A stretch of 34,464 nt of DNA. It comes from Planctomycetales bacterium. GTDB taxonomy: Bacteria > Planctomycetota > Planctomycetia > Pirellulales > Pirellulaceae. Positions 25,411-33,461 of this stretch are shown piece by piece. The position numbers and the translations under genes are program-made. The notes under the pieces were generated by a model. It was not told the DNA's origin and searched no databases. It worked only from the letters and a program-made list of their open reading frames with translations. Where the stretch lies: positions 1 through 34,464 of the forward strand of contig JAGQOY010000060.1 of assembly GCA_020427005.1 (NCBI GenBank), given 5' to 3'. Within the stretch, counting starts at the first letter, position 1. Every line of letters begins with the position of its first letter.

Positions 25411-27264
25411 ATGCCGATATCACGCGACCAACGACTAGTTCGACGTCGTCGCGTTCTACGTGACCGCAGCGATTCCTCCGAACGCACTCCTCGCTTCACC
25501 GACAAACAAACTCCCGATGAATCCGGCAGCTCAACCAAACGAGTAGCTGGCTACAGTCAGGACGTTCGATCGATTTGTGGACACCGACTGGTTCAGCTTA
25601 TCCCGGTCCGTCGCCGCAGCTTTGCGGCCGTCCTCGCGCTGAGCCTGCTTTTGCCTGCCATTCTCTCTTGCCTTCATTACTGGATATACGTGCGAGGCTG
25701 GGGGTATGGGCATCCTCTGTCCATCATGTTGGATGCTAGTCATCCGCGCAGCCTTGCCGCCTGGCTGGAAAGCCACCTCTGGACTTTTTGCTTAGTAGCT
25801 ACAGTGCTAATCTTTCAACTGCGTCGACATAAGCTAGACGACTACAATGGCGATTACAGACTTTGGTTCTGGTTGGTCGCAACCTGCATCATTGGCAGTT
25901 TGGATGCAACTACACGAGTCACAGATATGTTTGCCTTGTCTCTGGACCGTCAGTGCAAAGTCCAACTTGGTTGGAGCGGCACTGCAGTAGTGCAATCCAC
26001 GCTCGCCTGTCTAATTGGGATGCTCGGATTGCGTTTGTGTAGTGAATTAAAGAGTGTCCCTGCGAGCCTTTTTTTCATGTTGGCCGGTCTTGGACTTTGG
26101 GCCACCAGTTTGGCTCTTAGCCAAGCCGAATTCCACCTAAATATCAACGAACCTCAGCGTTTCTGGTTGCGAGCCTCGACTTGGCTGTTTGGTCTGAATT
26201 GTTTCTGGCTGGCAGCTCTGACGTACTTGCGCAGTGTCTATATCGATGCGCAACGTCGTTTCCTACTTCGGGGCAAGCTCGCCACCAGCCTTTCAATGCC
26301 GATTCGCGAACGTGTAGCACGTGCTTTGCCATCACTACCAAGTCTGGGACTCGGAAGGGCAGCTGAAAGTGATGAAACAGAAAAAAGTTCGAGATTGAGA
26401 CATTCCAAAGGCAATACCAGCACTAGTCCTGAACGCACCAGCCTGGAGGGTGGGCGATGGCGTTTGCGCCGCTCGGCCACCGACGCTAAGCTTTTGAAGC
26501 AAGAAACTTCCACTCAACCCGTGGCCGAGGTCACCGCATCCAAGTCGATCGCAGATGAATCCAAAGCTACAAATCAGGCATCGGCGCCCCAATCTCGATT
26601 AAGCAAACTACTCCGGCGCGACTCTGGTGCGACAACAAAAAGCAATGAACAAGCGTCTGAGACGCAAACAAGCACACGGTCGCTCAAACAGTGGCTTGGC
26701 AGACCAAAATTTGATGAAAATGCTGAAGAATTTGCTAAGGTCAAGAAAACTGCCGCGCCAGAAAACGCCCAAGCCAGCAAAGAGAATCGTTCTATCCCAG
26801 AGTCTCCAACTCGAAAATGGCGCCTACCATCGATACAAAATCTCAAAAAGATCCGCTTGCCGAAACCTGCAATGTTCAAAGTGCAAACAAGAAAAGCGGA
26901 TCTTGATGGCTCCTCCGAAAATTCGCAGAGACAAGTTCGCAAGCTCTCTCTTCCCAAGATCCCCAAACCCAGGCTTCCCAAGCTAGGATTGCCAAGTTTT
27001 CGCTTGCCCAAACTAAAAATCCCCTCACTGCGACTTCCTCCACCCGAGGATTCTGGGACTCCCACCGAGCATGGCTCCGGACAATCGATCCGACCAGTTA
27101 ACGCCCAGATGAAGCTTCCAAGCACATCCGACCAGCGCGGTGGCTCTCCCACTACCACAGCGGACTACAACGATCATACGGATAGTTCAAATCGCCAACT
27201 ATCGAAAGCAGAACGCAAAAGGTTGAGAAGGCAGCAACATATGAATGATCGACGTGCTGCATAG
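25411..27264 (+). CDS. Multi-pass membrane protein with basic Leu-Pro-Lys-rich cytoplasmic tail
   Basis: 617 residues from an ATG with GGGAG 9 nt upstream. The N-terminus (1-70) is Arg-rich. About six hydrophobic segments follow: 71-94, 121-136, 151-166, 190-210, 217-237 and 251-273. From about 280 to the end the protein is hydrophilic, rich in Ser, Lys, Arg and Glu. It contains tandem-like (R/K)LPK(L/I) elements at about 469-545, for example KIPKPRLPKLGLPSFRLPK. The last residues, LSKAERKRLRRQQ, form a highly basic terminus. Positive-inside reasoning puts the tail in the cytoplasm, where it could bind nucleic acid, acidic proteins or membrane lipid; this is inference. I do not recognise a family. 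The gene stands alone between a divergent regulatory gap and a strong hairpin. Confidence 0.8.
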   Translation: MPISRDQRLVRRRRVLRDRSDSSERTPRFTDKQTPDESGSSTKRVAGYSQDVRSICGHRLVQLIPVRRRSFAAVLALSLLLPAILSCLHYWIYVRGWGYGHPLSIMLDASHPRSLAAWLESHLWTFCLVATVLIFQLRRHKLDDYNGDYRLWFWLVATCIIGSLDATTRVTDMFALSLDRQCKVQLGWSGTAVVQSTLACLIGMLGLRLCSELKSVPASLFFMLAGLGLWATSLALSQAEFHLNINEPQRFWLRASTWLFGLNCFWLAALTYLRSVYIDAQRRFLLRGKLATSLSMPIRERVARALPSLPSLGLGRAAESDETEKSSRLRHSKGNTSTSPERTSLEGGRWRLRRSATDAKLLKQETSTQPVAEVTASKSIADESKATNQASAPQSRLSKLLRRDSGATTKSNEQASETQTSTRSLKQWLGRPKFDENAEEFAKVKKTAAPENAQASKENRSIPESPTRKWRLPSIQNLKKIRLPKPAMFKVQTRKADLDGSSENSQRQVRKLSLPKIPKPRLPKLGLPSFRLPKLKIPSLRLPPPEDSGTPTEHGSGQSIRPVNAQMKLPSTSDQRGGSPTTTADYNDHTDSSNRQLSKAERKRLRRQQHMNDRRAA

Positions 27265-27268
27265 CTTT

Positions 27269-27316
27269 GGCAATTCGTTCATCGCGTGGCTTGCGATCAG
27301 GATTGAACAAATTGCC
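27269..27316. terminator. Long hairpin directly after the membrane protein gene
   Basis: GGCAATTCGTTCA (27269-27281) pairs with TGAACAAATTGCC (27304-27316) over 13 bp with one G-T type mismatch. An inner stem TCGC/GCGA lies at 27282-27285 and 27293-27296. It begins 4 nt after the stop codon and lies between convergent genes. No T tract follows, but it is the strongest stem-loop I found in the window. Confidence 0.6.
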
Positions 27317-27414
27317 CTAACCACCCTGGCAAACATCCGACCGATCTACCCTTCCAGTGATGCAATGTATGGCAGCAAAAAGTCTTCACGCTTGGAGCCT
27401 GAACGCCTTTTATG

Positions 27415-28410
27415 CTAGCTCGCCTGCATTCGCATGCGATGTACAACATAATCCTCTATCCAGCGAGAGATGCCTCCCTCAGGATCTCGCGTAAAGTAAC
27501 CCATATGGCCACCAAAACGCGAAACTTCTATTTGGGTGGACGTTGAATTCCACGCCAGATGATCAAAAGAATCGATGGTCACAATCGGGTCGTGTTGATC
27601 TAACAGGACCATCGTCGGGGTAACAATGGAACTTAACCAATCGGTAGCCGAGGCCAACGTATAGTAATCATCAACGGATTTAAATCCACTTAAGGGAGCA
27701 GTATATCGGGCATCAAATTGTCGAATTGATTTAGGTCGAGGTTGTGTTGGAATTGCTTCCCAGCGTGACCACATGCGTCGCCTTTGTTGGACTTGCCGAT
27801 CCAAAGCTCTCAAATAGTAGTGAGAATAGAGACTGCGCGAAACACGATCCATGTTATTCGCACACGCATGCAAGTTCACAGGCGGGGCAACAGCCAGTGC
27901 GTGTTCCAGACGCTGCATAGGCAAACAGTCGTACTTGCCAGCAGCCAATTCACCCAGAAACTTCAGTAGAATGTTTCCACTCAATGAAAAACCAACTAGT
28001 CGAATAGGAGCTCGCGTGTAGGTCACAGCAGCTTTGCAGTAGACTGCTGCCAAGTCCGAACTGGCCCCTGCATGAGCAGGTAAACAAGCTTTGGTTAGAC
28101 CGGCACCATGTCCTCGCAAATCCAACCGCCAAACTCGTTGTCCATACTGACGCAATCGATGGGCAATACGTTGGAGATAGGGGCTCGCATGATCTCCTCC
28201 CAGGCCATGCACCAATATCACGACCGCCGCTTTGTCTGCAACAGGCCCACCTTTCTCTTCGTGCACTTGCAGACACTCCCCATCAACCAACTCCACATCG
28301 ATCATCTGGGCGTTGTAGCTGGGACGAATCCCGCAGTGCAAACCGACCATCATGGTTTGCAAATGTCCGTTTCGCAACAACGGATGTGGTCGATAATCGG
28401 CTGCCTTCAT
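27415..28410 (-). CDS. Alpha/beta hydrolase, YheT-like
   Basis: 331 residues from the ATG at 28410; a TTG at 28431 would add seven residues. The opening HPLLRNGHLQTM is the signature of the YheT/ABHD1-3 group. The oxyanion-region motif VVILVHGLGGD is at 63-73, the nucleophile S144 in LVGFSLSGN, the acid D274 in LLDQHDP, and the base H302 in FGGHMGYF, so the triad is complete. Related proteins are esterases or lipases with poorly known substrates. No signal peptide, so cytoplasmic. It converges on the membrane protein gene and is divergent from the PfkB kinase gene. Confidence 0.92.
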   Translation of the reverse strand: MKAADYRPHPLLRNGHLQTMMVGLHCGIRPSYNAQMIDVELVDGECLQVHEEKGGPVADKAAVVILVHGLGGDHASPYLQRIAHRLRQYGQRVWRLDLRGHGAGLTKACLPAHAGASSDLAAVYCKAAVTYTRAPIRLVGFSLSGNILLKFLGELAAGKYDCLPMQRLEHALAVAPPVNLHACANNMDRVSRSLYSHYYLRALDRQVQQRRRMWSRWEAIPTQPRPKSIRQFDARYTAPLSGFKSVDDYYTLASATDWLSSIVTPTMVLLDQHDPIVTIDSFDHLAWNSTSTQIEVSRFGGHMGYFTRDPEGGISRWIEDYVVHRMRMQAS

Positions 28411-28998
28411 GGTCGTACGGCGCACCCCCAATCTTCGGTCAATTGCAAGTAGTCTGCCTCAACAACGTTCGAAAACGTTTTTCTCGGTGTCCAATATTTT
28501 CTCGCCAGCCTTGACAAGTTGCAAGCCGCCGCGGTTCGTATCCCAATGTTCATGCGTGATCATGAACTCGGATTTATCACTGGATGTGGGCCGTGACACT
28601 TGAGCGGCCGGGGATCGAGAACTGGCCGAGGCTACACCATGCCGCCTTACAGCCTTCGGCTCTCAGTTCATAATTGCACGGCTATTTAGGAATGCGCAAA
28701 GCCATAAGACAATGGTACACTTGAAAATTAATCTAAGGCGTCGTCTCGGCAGGGCCCGCACTTATTTAGGCGGTATACAAAGAATCCGCTATCTACAATA
28801 ATCTTCCGTTCCTGTGCGAACCGGCGAATTGCGTAGTACAGTAATTTTTGAATTCATTGGTCTTAGGAACCTAGCACTCCAGCCTCCACTGTTCAATTGC
28901 GGAATATGTGGACTGGTCGCCTCAAAACCGCTGCCTCTCACATTTTCTGCTGGGATTCACCACAACGTGCTTCAATCAAACCATTGGACCCTATGCTC
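28411..28998. other. Divergent intergenic region, 588 bp
   Basis: Between the YheT-like gene (minus) and the PfkB gene (plus). It holds repeat copy B (28558-28674), and a palindrome AAAACGTTTT (28472-28481) preceded by another AACGTT (28464-28469), which could be an operator for the minus-strand gene. A 29-codon frame starting at 28712 (basic, MVHLKINLRR...) lacks support. The plus frame upstream of 28999 is open back to a TTG at 28897 but does not look like PfkB sequence. Confidence 0.5.
28558..28674. repeat. Dispersed intergenic repeat, copy B (~117 bp)
   Basis: Partner of the element at 21657-21756. It begins GATCATGAACTCGGATTTA (28558-28576) and ends CCTTCGGCTCTCAGTTCATAAT (28653-28674). 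The right end read on the other strand is ATTATGAACTGAGAGCC, so the two ends form imperfect inverted repeats of about 10 bp. The middle differs from copy A and is 17 bp longer. No ORF is present. Confidence 0.55.
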
Positions 28999-29994
28999 AT
29001 GAGCCTATTTGACGTATGCGGAATCGGTAACGCTGTCGTAGACATTTTCCTTGAAGTTTCCGATGAAGAATTCATCACGCTCGGATTTGAACGCGGCACA
29101 ATGCGGCTTGTTAACCTCGACGAACAACAACTCCTACTCTCACGATTCCACGACAGCCAACATGAACTCAGGCTTGTCAGTGGTGGATCGGTGGCCAATT
29201 CTATTATTGCCATCTCCCAGTTAGGTGGTCGCACAGCATTTATTGGCTGCGTGGGAGATGATAGATATGGGTTACATTACGTCGAAGAGTTTGAGCAATT
29301 GCAGATTGACATGGGGAATCCAATTCTCGTGTCGGAGTCTACGGGTACATGCTTGGCCCTTATTACACCCGATGCCGAACGAACAATGCGAACTTGTTTG
29401 GCCGTATCGAGTCACCTAAGTGCCAATCACGTAGATGCGACGAGGATTGCAGATTCCAAATGGCTCTTCGTGGAAGGTTACGTGTTTGCCAATCCTGAAA
29501 CGGGTCAAGCTGCAATCCGAGAAGCCATTCGCGTGGCTCGAGAAAACAATACGAAAATTGCATTGACCTGTTCTGATGCGTTTATCCCGGAAGTTTTCGG
29601 AGAACCCTTTCGCGAAGCCCTGGCCCAAAGTGACCTATTATTCTGCAATGCCCCAGAGTCTTTGGCAGTGACAGGTGCCACCGATACGTTGTCTGCCTTC
29701 GCAAAGCTAGAGTCCATGATTCCAAACTGCGTTGTAACCGATGGAGCTAATGGGGTCCATGTAAACGTGGAAGGTACGAAATGTCATGTACCCGCCATTC
29801 CTTGCACTCCAAAGGACCTAACTGGGGCCGGGGATATGTTTGCAGGAGCGTTCCTATATGGCCTGACTCATGGGATTCCCGCCGAAGCTAGTGCGCGAGG
29901 AGCCAATTTCCTGTGCCATAAAGTGATTACGCAGATTGGTGCCCGACTTCACCAAGGGGCCCGCGAGTATTGGCAACAGGCATTGAAAGAATAG
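28999..29994 (+). CDS. PfkB family carbohydrate/nucleoside kinase
   Basis: Phosphorylates a sugar or nucleoside with ATP. 331 residues from ATG at 28999 (MSLFDVCGIGNAVVDIFLEV, TTGGA about 10 nt upstream); an ATG two codons earlier is possible. The first substrate-binding motif is SGGSVANSI (about 61-69). The second PfkB signature is DLTGAGDMFAGAF (273-285), with D279 as catalytic base and GAGD as anion hole. The N-terminus and the GGSVANS motif are closest to the adenosine kinase-like branch of PfkB proteins, but the substrate cannot be fixed. The next gene, a transporter, follows on the same strand, so they probably form a unit that could combine uptake or export with phosphorylation. This link is inference. 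Confidence 0.93.
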   Translation: MSLFDVCGIGNAVVDIFLEVSDEEFITLGFERGTMRLVNLDEQQLLLSRFHDSQHELRLVSGGSVANSIIAISQLGGRTAFIGCVGDDRYGLHYVEEFEQLQIDMGNPILVSESTGTCLALITPDAERTMRTCLAVSSHLSANHVDATRIADSKWLFVEGYVFANPETGQAAIREAIRVARENNTKIALTCSDAFIPEVFGEPFREALAQSDLLFCNAPESLAVTGATDTLSAFAKLESMIPNCVVTDGANGVHVNVEGTKCHVPAIPCTPKDLTGAGDMFAGAFLYGLTHGIPAEASARGANFLCHKVITQIGARLHQGAREYWQQALKE

Positions 29995-30003
29995 CCCAGC
30001 ACG

Positions 30004-30116
30004 GTCGCAGGTGTTAGAGATTCAGCCCCCTTTAGATGAGTCAGATAGCTGTTTCTCGATGCCTCCGACTCGCCCCAAAGTCGCAGGTGATAGAGATTCA
30101 GCCCCTCTAAATGAGT
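30004..30116 (+). repeat. Short imperfect duplication at the transporter gene start
   Basis: GTCGCAGGTGTTAGAGATTC (start of a 38-bp block, 30004-30041) recurs as GTCGCAGGTGATAGAGATTC (start of a 37-bp block, 30080-30116), 76 bp apart, with one indel and a few substitutions. The copies are read in different frames at first and in the same frame after the indel. It leaves the transporter start ambiguous between GTG at 30011, ATG at 30059 and later. Confidence 0.75.
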
Positions 30117-31081
30117 TGCTCAAAGTGGCATTTTTAGCTCGCAATTGGTTCATGTCCCTGCTGGTAGCGACGGTGGCCTTCGGTCTGCTATTGAGCGAAT
30201 CACTTCTTCCATTAACCGAAATACCTGGCCTGCAAACTTCGATTGTATTGTGCGTTATGTTGATGATGGCGCTGCCAGTGCCACTGGAATTGGTCAAAAA
30301 TGCCATCCTAAGGCCCGGGCCGGCAATAATGGCTTCAGCAATCAATATGGGACTGTTGCCTTTGTTGGCTTACGCTCTTTCGCAAATCTTGCCGTTTGAG
30401 CTCGCTGGTGGACTTGTCGTGGCCGCTACGGTGCCATGCACACTGGCCTCAGCAGCGGTTTGGACACGCAAGGCGGGAGGCGACGACACGGTGGCCATTT
30501 TTGTTACACTCATAACCAACCTCTCTTGCGCCTTTATTACACCCCTGTGGCTTGTGTTTTTGCTCGGTCAGGAAGTGCAAATGAAGTTTGGGCCGATGGT
30601 TGCAAACCTAGCACTTCTAGTGGTACTGCCAATTGTCATTGGCCAGCTGCTTAGATTTTGGAATCGCATATCTACATTTGCTCATCAGCACCGAAATTCG
30701 CTTTCGGTCGCTTGCCAACTGGGCATTCTCAGCATGGTACTTCTCGGCTCTATTCAGATGGGGCACAACATGGTCACAGGTGTTACTTCGACGCCTTGGA
30801 CTTCGGTACTACTAGTCGTTGGCTTGGCCAGTATCGCTCACTTGCTGGCTCTGGGTTGTGGCTGGTACGCCTCGCACATATGTGGTATCCAACGTCCTCA
30901 GCAGATTGCAGTCGCGTTGGGAAGCAGCCAAAAAACGCTGATGATCGGCTTGAAACTAGCCATCGATTGTGGTGTCAGCATCTTGCCTATGATCATTTAT
31001 CACGTCAGCCAACTTTTGCTAGATGCGATACTTGTTGAACGCTGGCGAAAGCCCCAACCACCTATCCAGCCTTCAGAGTGA
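30059..31081 (+). CDS. SBF-like (bile acid:sodium symporter superfamily) membrane transporter
   Basis: About 340 residues if translation starts at ATG 30059; GTG at 30011 would give 356. Nine to ten hydrophobic helices follow a polar N-terminus of about 30 residues. The middle segment VPCTLASAAVWTRKAGGDDT then TLITNLSCAFITPLW matches the SBF/BASS core, where an unwound helix pair binds sodium and substrate. The C-terminal third (QIAVALGSSQKTLMIGLKLA) resembles the matching half of the inverted repeat. Substrates in this superfamily are organic anions and small acids, so none can be named. It lies 16 nt (to GTG) or 64 nt (to ATG) after the PfkB gene, on the same strand. The stretch upstream of the start carries a small duplication. 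Confidence 0.85.
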   Translation: MPPTRPKVAGDRDSAPLNELLKVAFLARNWFMSLLVATVAFGLLLSESLLPLTEIPGLQTSIVLCVMLMMALPVPLELVKNAILRPGPAIMASAINMGLLPLLAYALSQILPFELAGGLVVAATVPCTLASAAVWTRKAGGDDTVAIFVTLITNLSCAFITPLWLVFLLGQEVQMKFGPMVANLALLVVLPIVIGQLLRFWNRISTFAHQHRNSLSVACQLGILSMVLLGSIQMGHNMVTGVTSTPWTSVLLVVGLASIAHLLALGCGWYASHICGIQRPQQIAVALGSSQKTLMIGLKLAIDCGVSILPMIIYHVSQLLLDAILVERWRKPQPPIQPSE

Positions 31082-31203
31082 CAGCTCTGATTGCTTGGTC
31101 TGGGCGAATGATTAGCGGCAAAGATTGCAGACTGCGATCAAGCAAGGGTGCTGAGTAGAATGTAGTATTCGATTTGCCTCACGAGGAGTTTTGATCGGGG
31201 CGC

Positions 31204-31239
31204 ACTAGCAACATTGTCTCGCTAGTTGGCTTCCGCCAA
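31204..31239. terminator. Paired small hairpins between convergent genes
   Basis: ACTAGC (31204-31209) pairs with GCTAGT (31221-31226), and directly beside it TTGGC (31226-31230) pairs with GCCAA (31235-31239), followed by A6. They lie between the ends of the SBF transporter and fabF genes. The stems are short and the polarity of the A run does not give a U tract in either transcript, so the call is tentative. Confidence 0.25.
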
Positions 31240-31255
31240 AAAAACTGCAAGGCTT

Positions 31256-32497
31256 CTAACGGACTTTGCCGCAAATGATGCTTGCGTTGTGCCCGCCAAA
31301 TCCAAAACTGTTATTCATCGCCGTGTTAATGAGGCGCGAAGCCGGCTTGAGAGGCGTATAGTCGAGATCGCACTCGGGATCCGGGTTCTCGAGGTTGGCT
31401 GTTGGTGGCACCATATCATGGTAGACGCCCAACGCGGTCAAGATCATCTCAATACCACCACTTGCACCCAGAGCATGCCCCAAACTTCCTTTGGTGCTTG
31501 AAACTGCCATTTGGTACGCGTGTGCACCGAAAACTGCCTTCATGGCTTGTGTTTCTGCTTTGTCACCAAGAGGCGTGCTCGTACCGTGGGCATTGATGTA
31601 GTCGACGACCGCAGGTTCTAGTCCCGCATTGTACAGAGCGTTTTGCATGGCTCGCGCAGCCCCTGAACCGGCCGGATCAGGTTGAGTAATATGTCCCGCA
31701 TCTCCACTGGCGCCAAAACCCAGCACTTCGGCATAGATTCTAGCACCCCGTGACTTGGCGTGTTCCAATTCTTCAAACACCAACAAACCAGCACCTTCGC
31801 TCAACACAAATCCATCTCGCGCGGCATCGAAGGGTCGGCTAGCCCGATGGGGTTCGTCATTGCGGTCGGACAAGGCTTTCATATTCTGAAACGCACTGAG
31901 CCCCATCGCCGTAATCGCTGCTTCTGTGCCTCCAGTAACAATCACGTCTGCATCGTCATACTGAATATACTTAAGTGCATCTCCCATTGCATTTGTTGCA
32001 CTAGCACAAGCGGTAGCGACTGTAAAATTCGGGCCTCGCAACCCGTAGCGAATTGAAAGATTCCCACCAGCTGCATTGAGCATGAGTTTGGGTATGGTCA
32101 ACGGGCTGACTCGATCCGCACCCTTATGCAGCAGTCGCTCAACTTGAATTTCGATTTCCGCCAACCCACCGATGCCCGATCCCAGAATTACGCCACAGCG
32201 AAATGGATCTTCGGAAGATATGTCCAGACCGGAATCCTCTATCGCTTTGCCTCCCGCATACATAGCAAATAGAGTAAATCGATCCAATCGTTTCAGATCC
32301 TTTGGATCGCAGTAATCCCCCGGATCAAATTCCGGTATGTCACCTGCCAAACGAACCTTGAAGGGTGCTGGGTCAATCAGGCTCAGCGGTTTAATACCGC
32401 TTTTAGCGGCAAGCACTGCATCCCAAAGTTGAGCCACCTCCATTCCTAGTGGTGTCACAACCCCTAACCCCGTAATGACTACGCGACGCTTCATCAT
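31256..32497 (-). CDS. fabF: 3-oxoacyl-[acyl-carrier-protein] synthase II (KAS II)
   Basis: Elongates fatty acids by condensing acyl chains with malonyl-ACP in the cytoplasm. 413 residues, family-typical. The catalytic set is complete: nucleophile C164 in VATACASATNAM, H304 in INAHGTSTPLGD, K336 and H341 in STKGSLGHALGASGG. The thiolase fold is also marked by GSGIGGL (106-112) and NNSFGFGGHNAS near the C-terminus. The start is one of two adjacent ATGs at 32497 and 32494, with weak ribosome sites. It is the last gene of the fab cluster (fabD, fabG, acpP, fabF) and lies 325 bp after acpP, a larger gap than usual. Confidence 0.97.
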   Translation of the reverse strand: MMKRRVVITGLGVVTPLGMEVAQLWDAVLAAKSGIKPLSLIDPAPFKVRLAGDIPEFDPGDYCDPKDLKRLDRFTLFAMYAGGKAIEDSGLDISSEDPFRCGVILGSGIGGLAEIEIQVERLLHKGADRVSPLTIPKLMLNAAGGNLSIRYGLRGPNFTVATACASATNAMGDALKYIQYDDADVIVTGGTEAAITAMGLSAFQNMKALSDRNDEPHRASRPFDAARDGFVLSEGAGLLVFEELEHAKSRGARIYAEVLGFGASGDAGHITQPDPAGSGAARAMQNALYNAGLEPAVVDYINAHGTSTPLGDKAETQAMKAVFGAHAYQMAVSSTKGSLGHALGASGGIEMILTALGVYHDMVPPTANLENPDPECDLDYTPLKPASRLINTAMNNSFGFGGHNASIICGKVR

Positions 32498-32822
32498 ATT
32501 GCTATCGAATTAAGAAAAGGTGTTTCGGTCCAAGCTTCTCTGTTACTTACCCTCTCGCGTAGCTACCGAGCTTGCTGTGCTGAGTATCCCTCTTTTCTGA
32601 GAATCCCTCATATACTGAGAATCTCCGGACCGACACCCTAGGTCGACAGATGCCCATGCTGGTACACGGTGGTAGGTTGTGCTCACACTTTGCACTTCCT
32701 TACAACCTAATGCCAACCCTGGGACCAAAGCTCGAGTATTGCCGGGGCTCAACCAGATTCCGTCCAGCAACCAACCGTGGGCCACTCAACGTACAATTGA
32801 GCCAAGCGTACCGGAGAAACAG
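32498..32822. other. Intergenic region acpP-fabF, 325 bp
   Basis: Contains a three-unit tandem repeat (32580-32629) and no convincing gene. The 80-codon minus-strand frame across 32543-32785 spans the repeat and reads as random sequence. A separate fabF promoter could sit here. Confidence 0.5.
32580..32629. repeat. Three 17-18 bp tandem repeats between acpP and fabF
   Basis: Units start at 32580 (CTGAGTATCCCTCTTTT), 32597 (CTGAGAATCCCTCATATA) and 32615 (CTGAGAATCTCC). Consensus CTGAG-w-ATC-y-C. They lie in the fabF leader, about 80-120 bp before its start on the minus strand. Confidence 0.6.
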
Positions 32823-33062
32823 TTACTCTGCCTGGGCTTTTTCGATGTAATCGATGGCTTGCCCAACCCTCTGAATCTTCTCGGCAGCTTCTTCCGGGAT
32901 ACTAATGTCAAACTCTTCTTCCAATTCCATCACAAGTTCGACTGTATCCAGCGAATCTGCTCCCAAATCGTTAACGAAATGGGTTTCGCGAGTGATCTTG
33001 TCCCTCTCAACTCCCAATTGTTCAGCGACAATATCAATCACTCGGTCTTCAACAGATGCCAT
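32823..33062 (-). CDS. acpP: Acyl carrier protein
   Basis: A 79-residue acidic protein that carries growing fatty-acyl chains on a 4'-phosphopantetheine arm. The attachment site is S37 in LGADSLDTVELVME, the standard DSL motif. Helix-rich, with many Asp/Glu and no Cys. The ATG at 33062 has GGGAG 8 nt upstream. It is the third gene of the fab cluster, after fabG and before fabF. Confidence 0.98.
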   Translation of the reverse strand: MASVEDRVIDIVAEQLGVERDKITRETHFVNDLGADSLDTVELVMELEEEFDISIPEEAAEKIQRVGQAIDYIEKAQAE

Positions 33063-33115
33063 TTAATTTGCTCCCGAATCGTTGTTATATTTCCAGTGCC
33101 TACCTTATTATTGGT

Positions 33116-33165
33116 GGTCACTACTTACTTATTGGTTTACTGAATGGTCACTCTATGTGGTCACT
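33116..33165. repeat. GGTCACT direct repeats in the acpP leader
   Basis: GGTCACT occurs at 33116-33122, 33146-33152 and 33159-33165, with TTATTGGT before the first and second copies. The spacing of 30 and 13 bp is irregular, which argues for local duplication rather than a precise operator array. Confidence 0.4.
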
Positions 33166-33186
33166 GATTTATCGTTCTTCACTCGC

Positions 33187-33222
33187 AATTCTCTGTCCGG
33201 CGGAGGGTAATTCTCTGTCCGG
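33187..33222. repeat. 14-bp direct repeat in the acpP leader
   Basis: AATTCTCTGTCCGG at 33187-33200 and again at 33209-33222, a 22-bp period, identical over 14 bp. It lies 125-160 bp upstream of acpP on the minus strand. Confidence 0.55.
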
Positions 33223-33461
33223 TTGGAACCTAGTCTCAGGGATTATGTCGTACTGGGGGGATTGTAGCTACAACCGCTGCCCCTGCGACCCCAGGTAAAC
33301 CTCAAAAGATAGAAGATTTTAGCAAAGTCGGTCAAGTGATGTAGGTAGCCTCAATCCGCACCGCTTAAAAAGTAGCGTCCTGCACGAACTCCCCCGTTAA
33401 GGTCCTCTGGCTGCATTCAGACTGGACGCTTAAATTGCTTAGATCCAAATTAACAGCACAG

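Larger units (their letters stand above)
33063..33461. other. Intergenic region fabG-acpP, 399 bp
   Basis: Holds the acpP ribosome site, three copies of GGTCACT (33116-33122, 33146-33152, 33159-33165), two copies of TTATTGGT nearby, and a 14-bp direct repeat (33187-33222). The right part (about 33300-33461) shows nothing else. No gene is apparent; a separate acpP promoter is likely. Confidence 0.5.

Noticed and set aside
26574..27158. 194-codon open frame antisense to the Leu-Pro-Lys tail of the membrane protein gene
   Set aside because: It mirrors the low-complexity coding sequence on the other strand, has no ribosome site, and its composition follows from the sense codons.
28712..28801. 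29-codon basic mini-ORF upstream of the PfkB gene
   Set aside because: No ribosome site and no conservation evidence; the length is compatible with chance.
32543..32785. 80-codon minus-strand frame between acpP and fabF
   Set aside because: It runs through a tandem repeat array, has no recognisable motif and no ribosome site.
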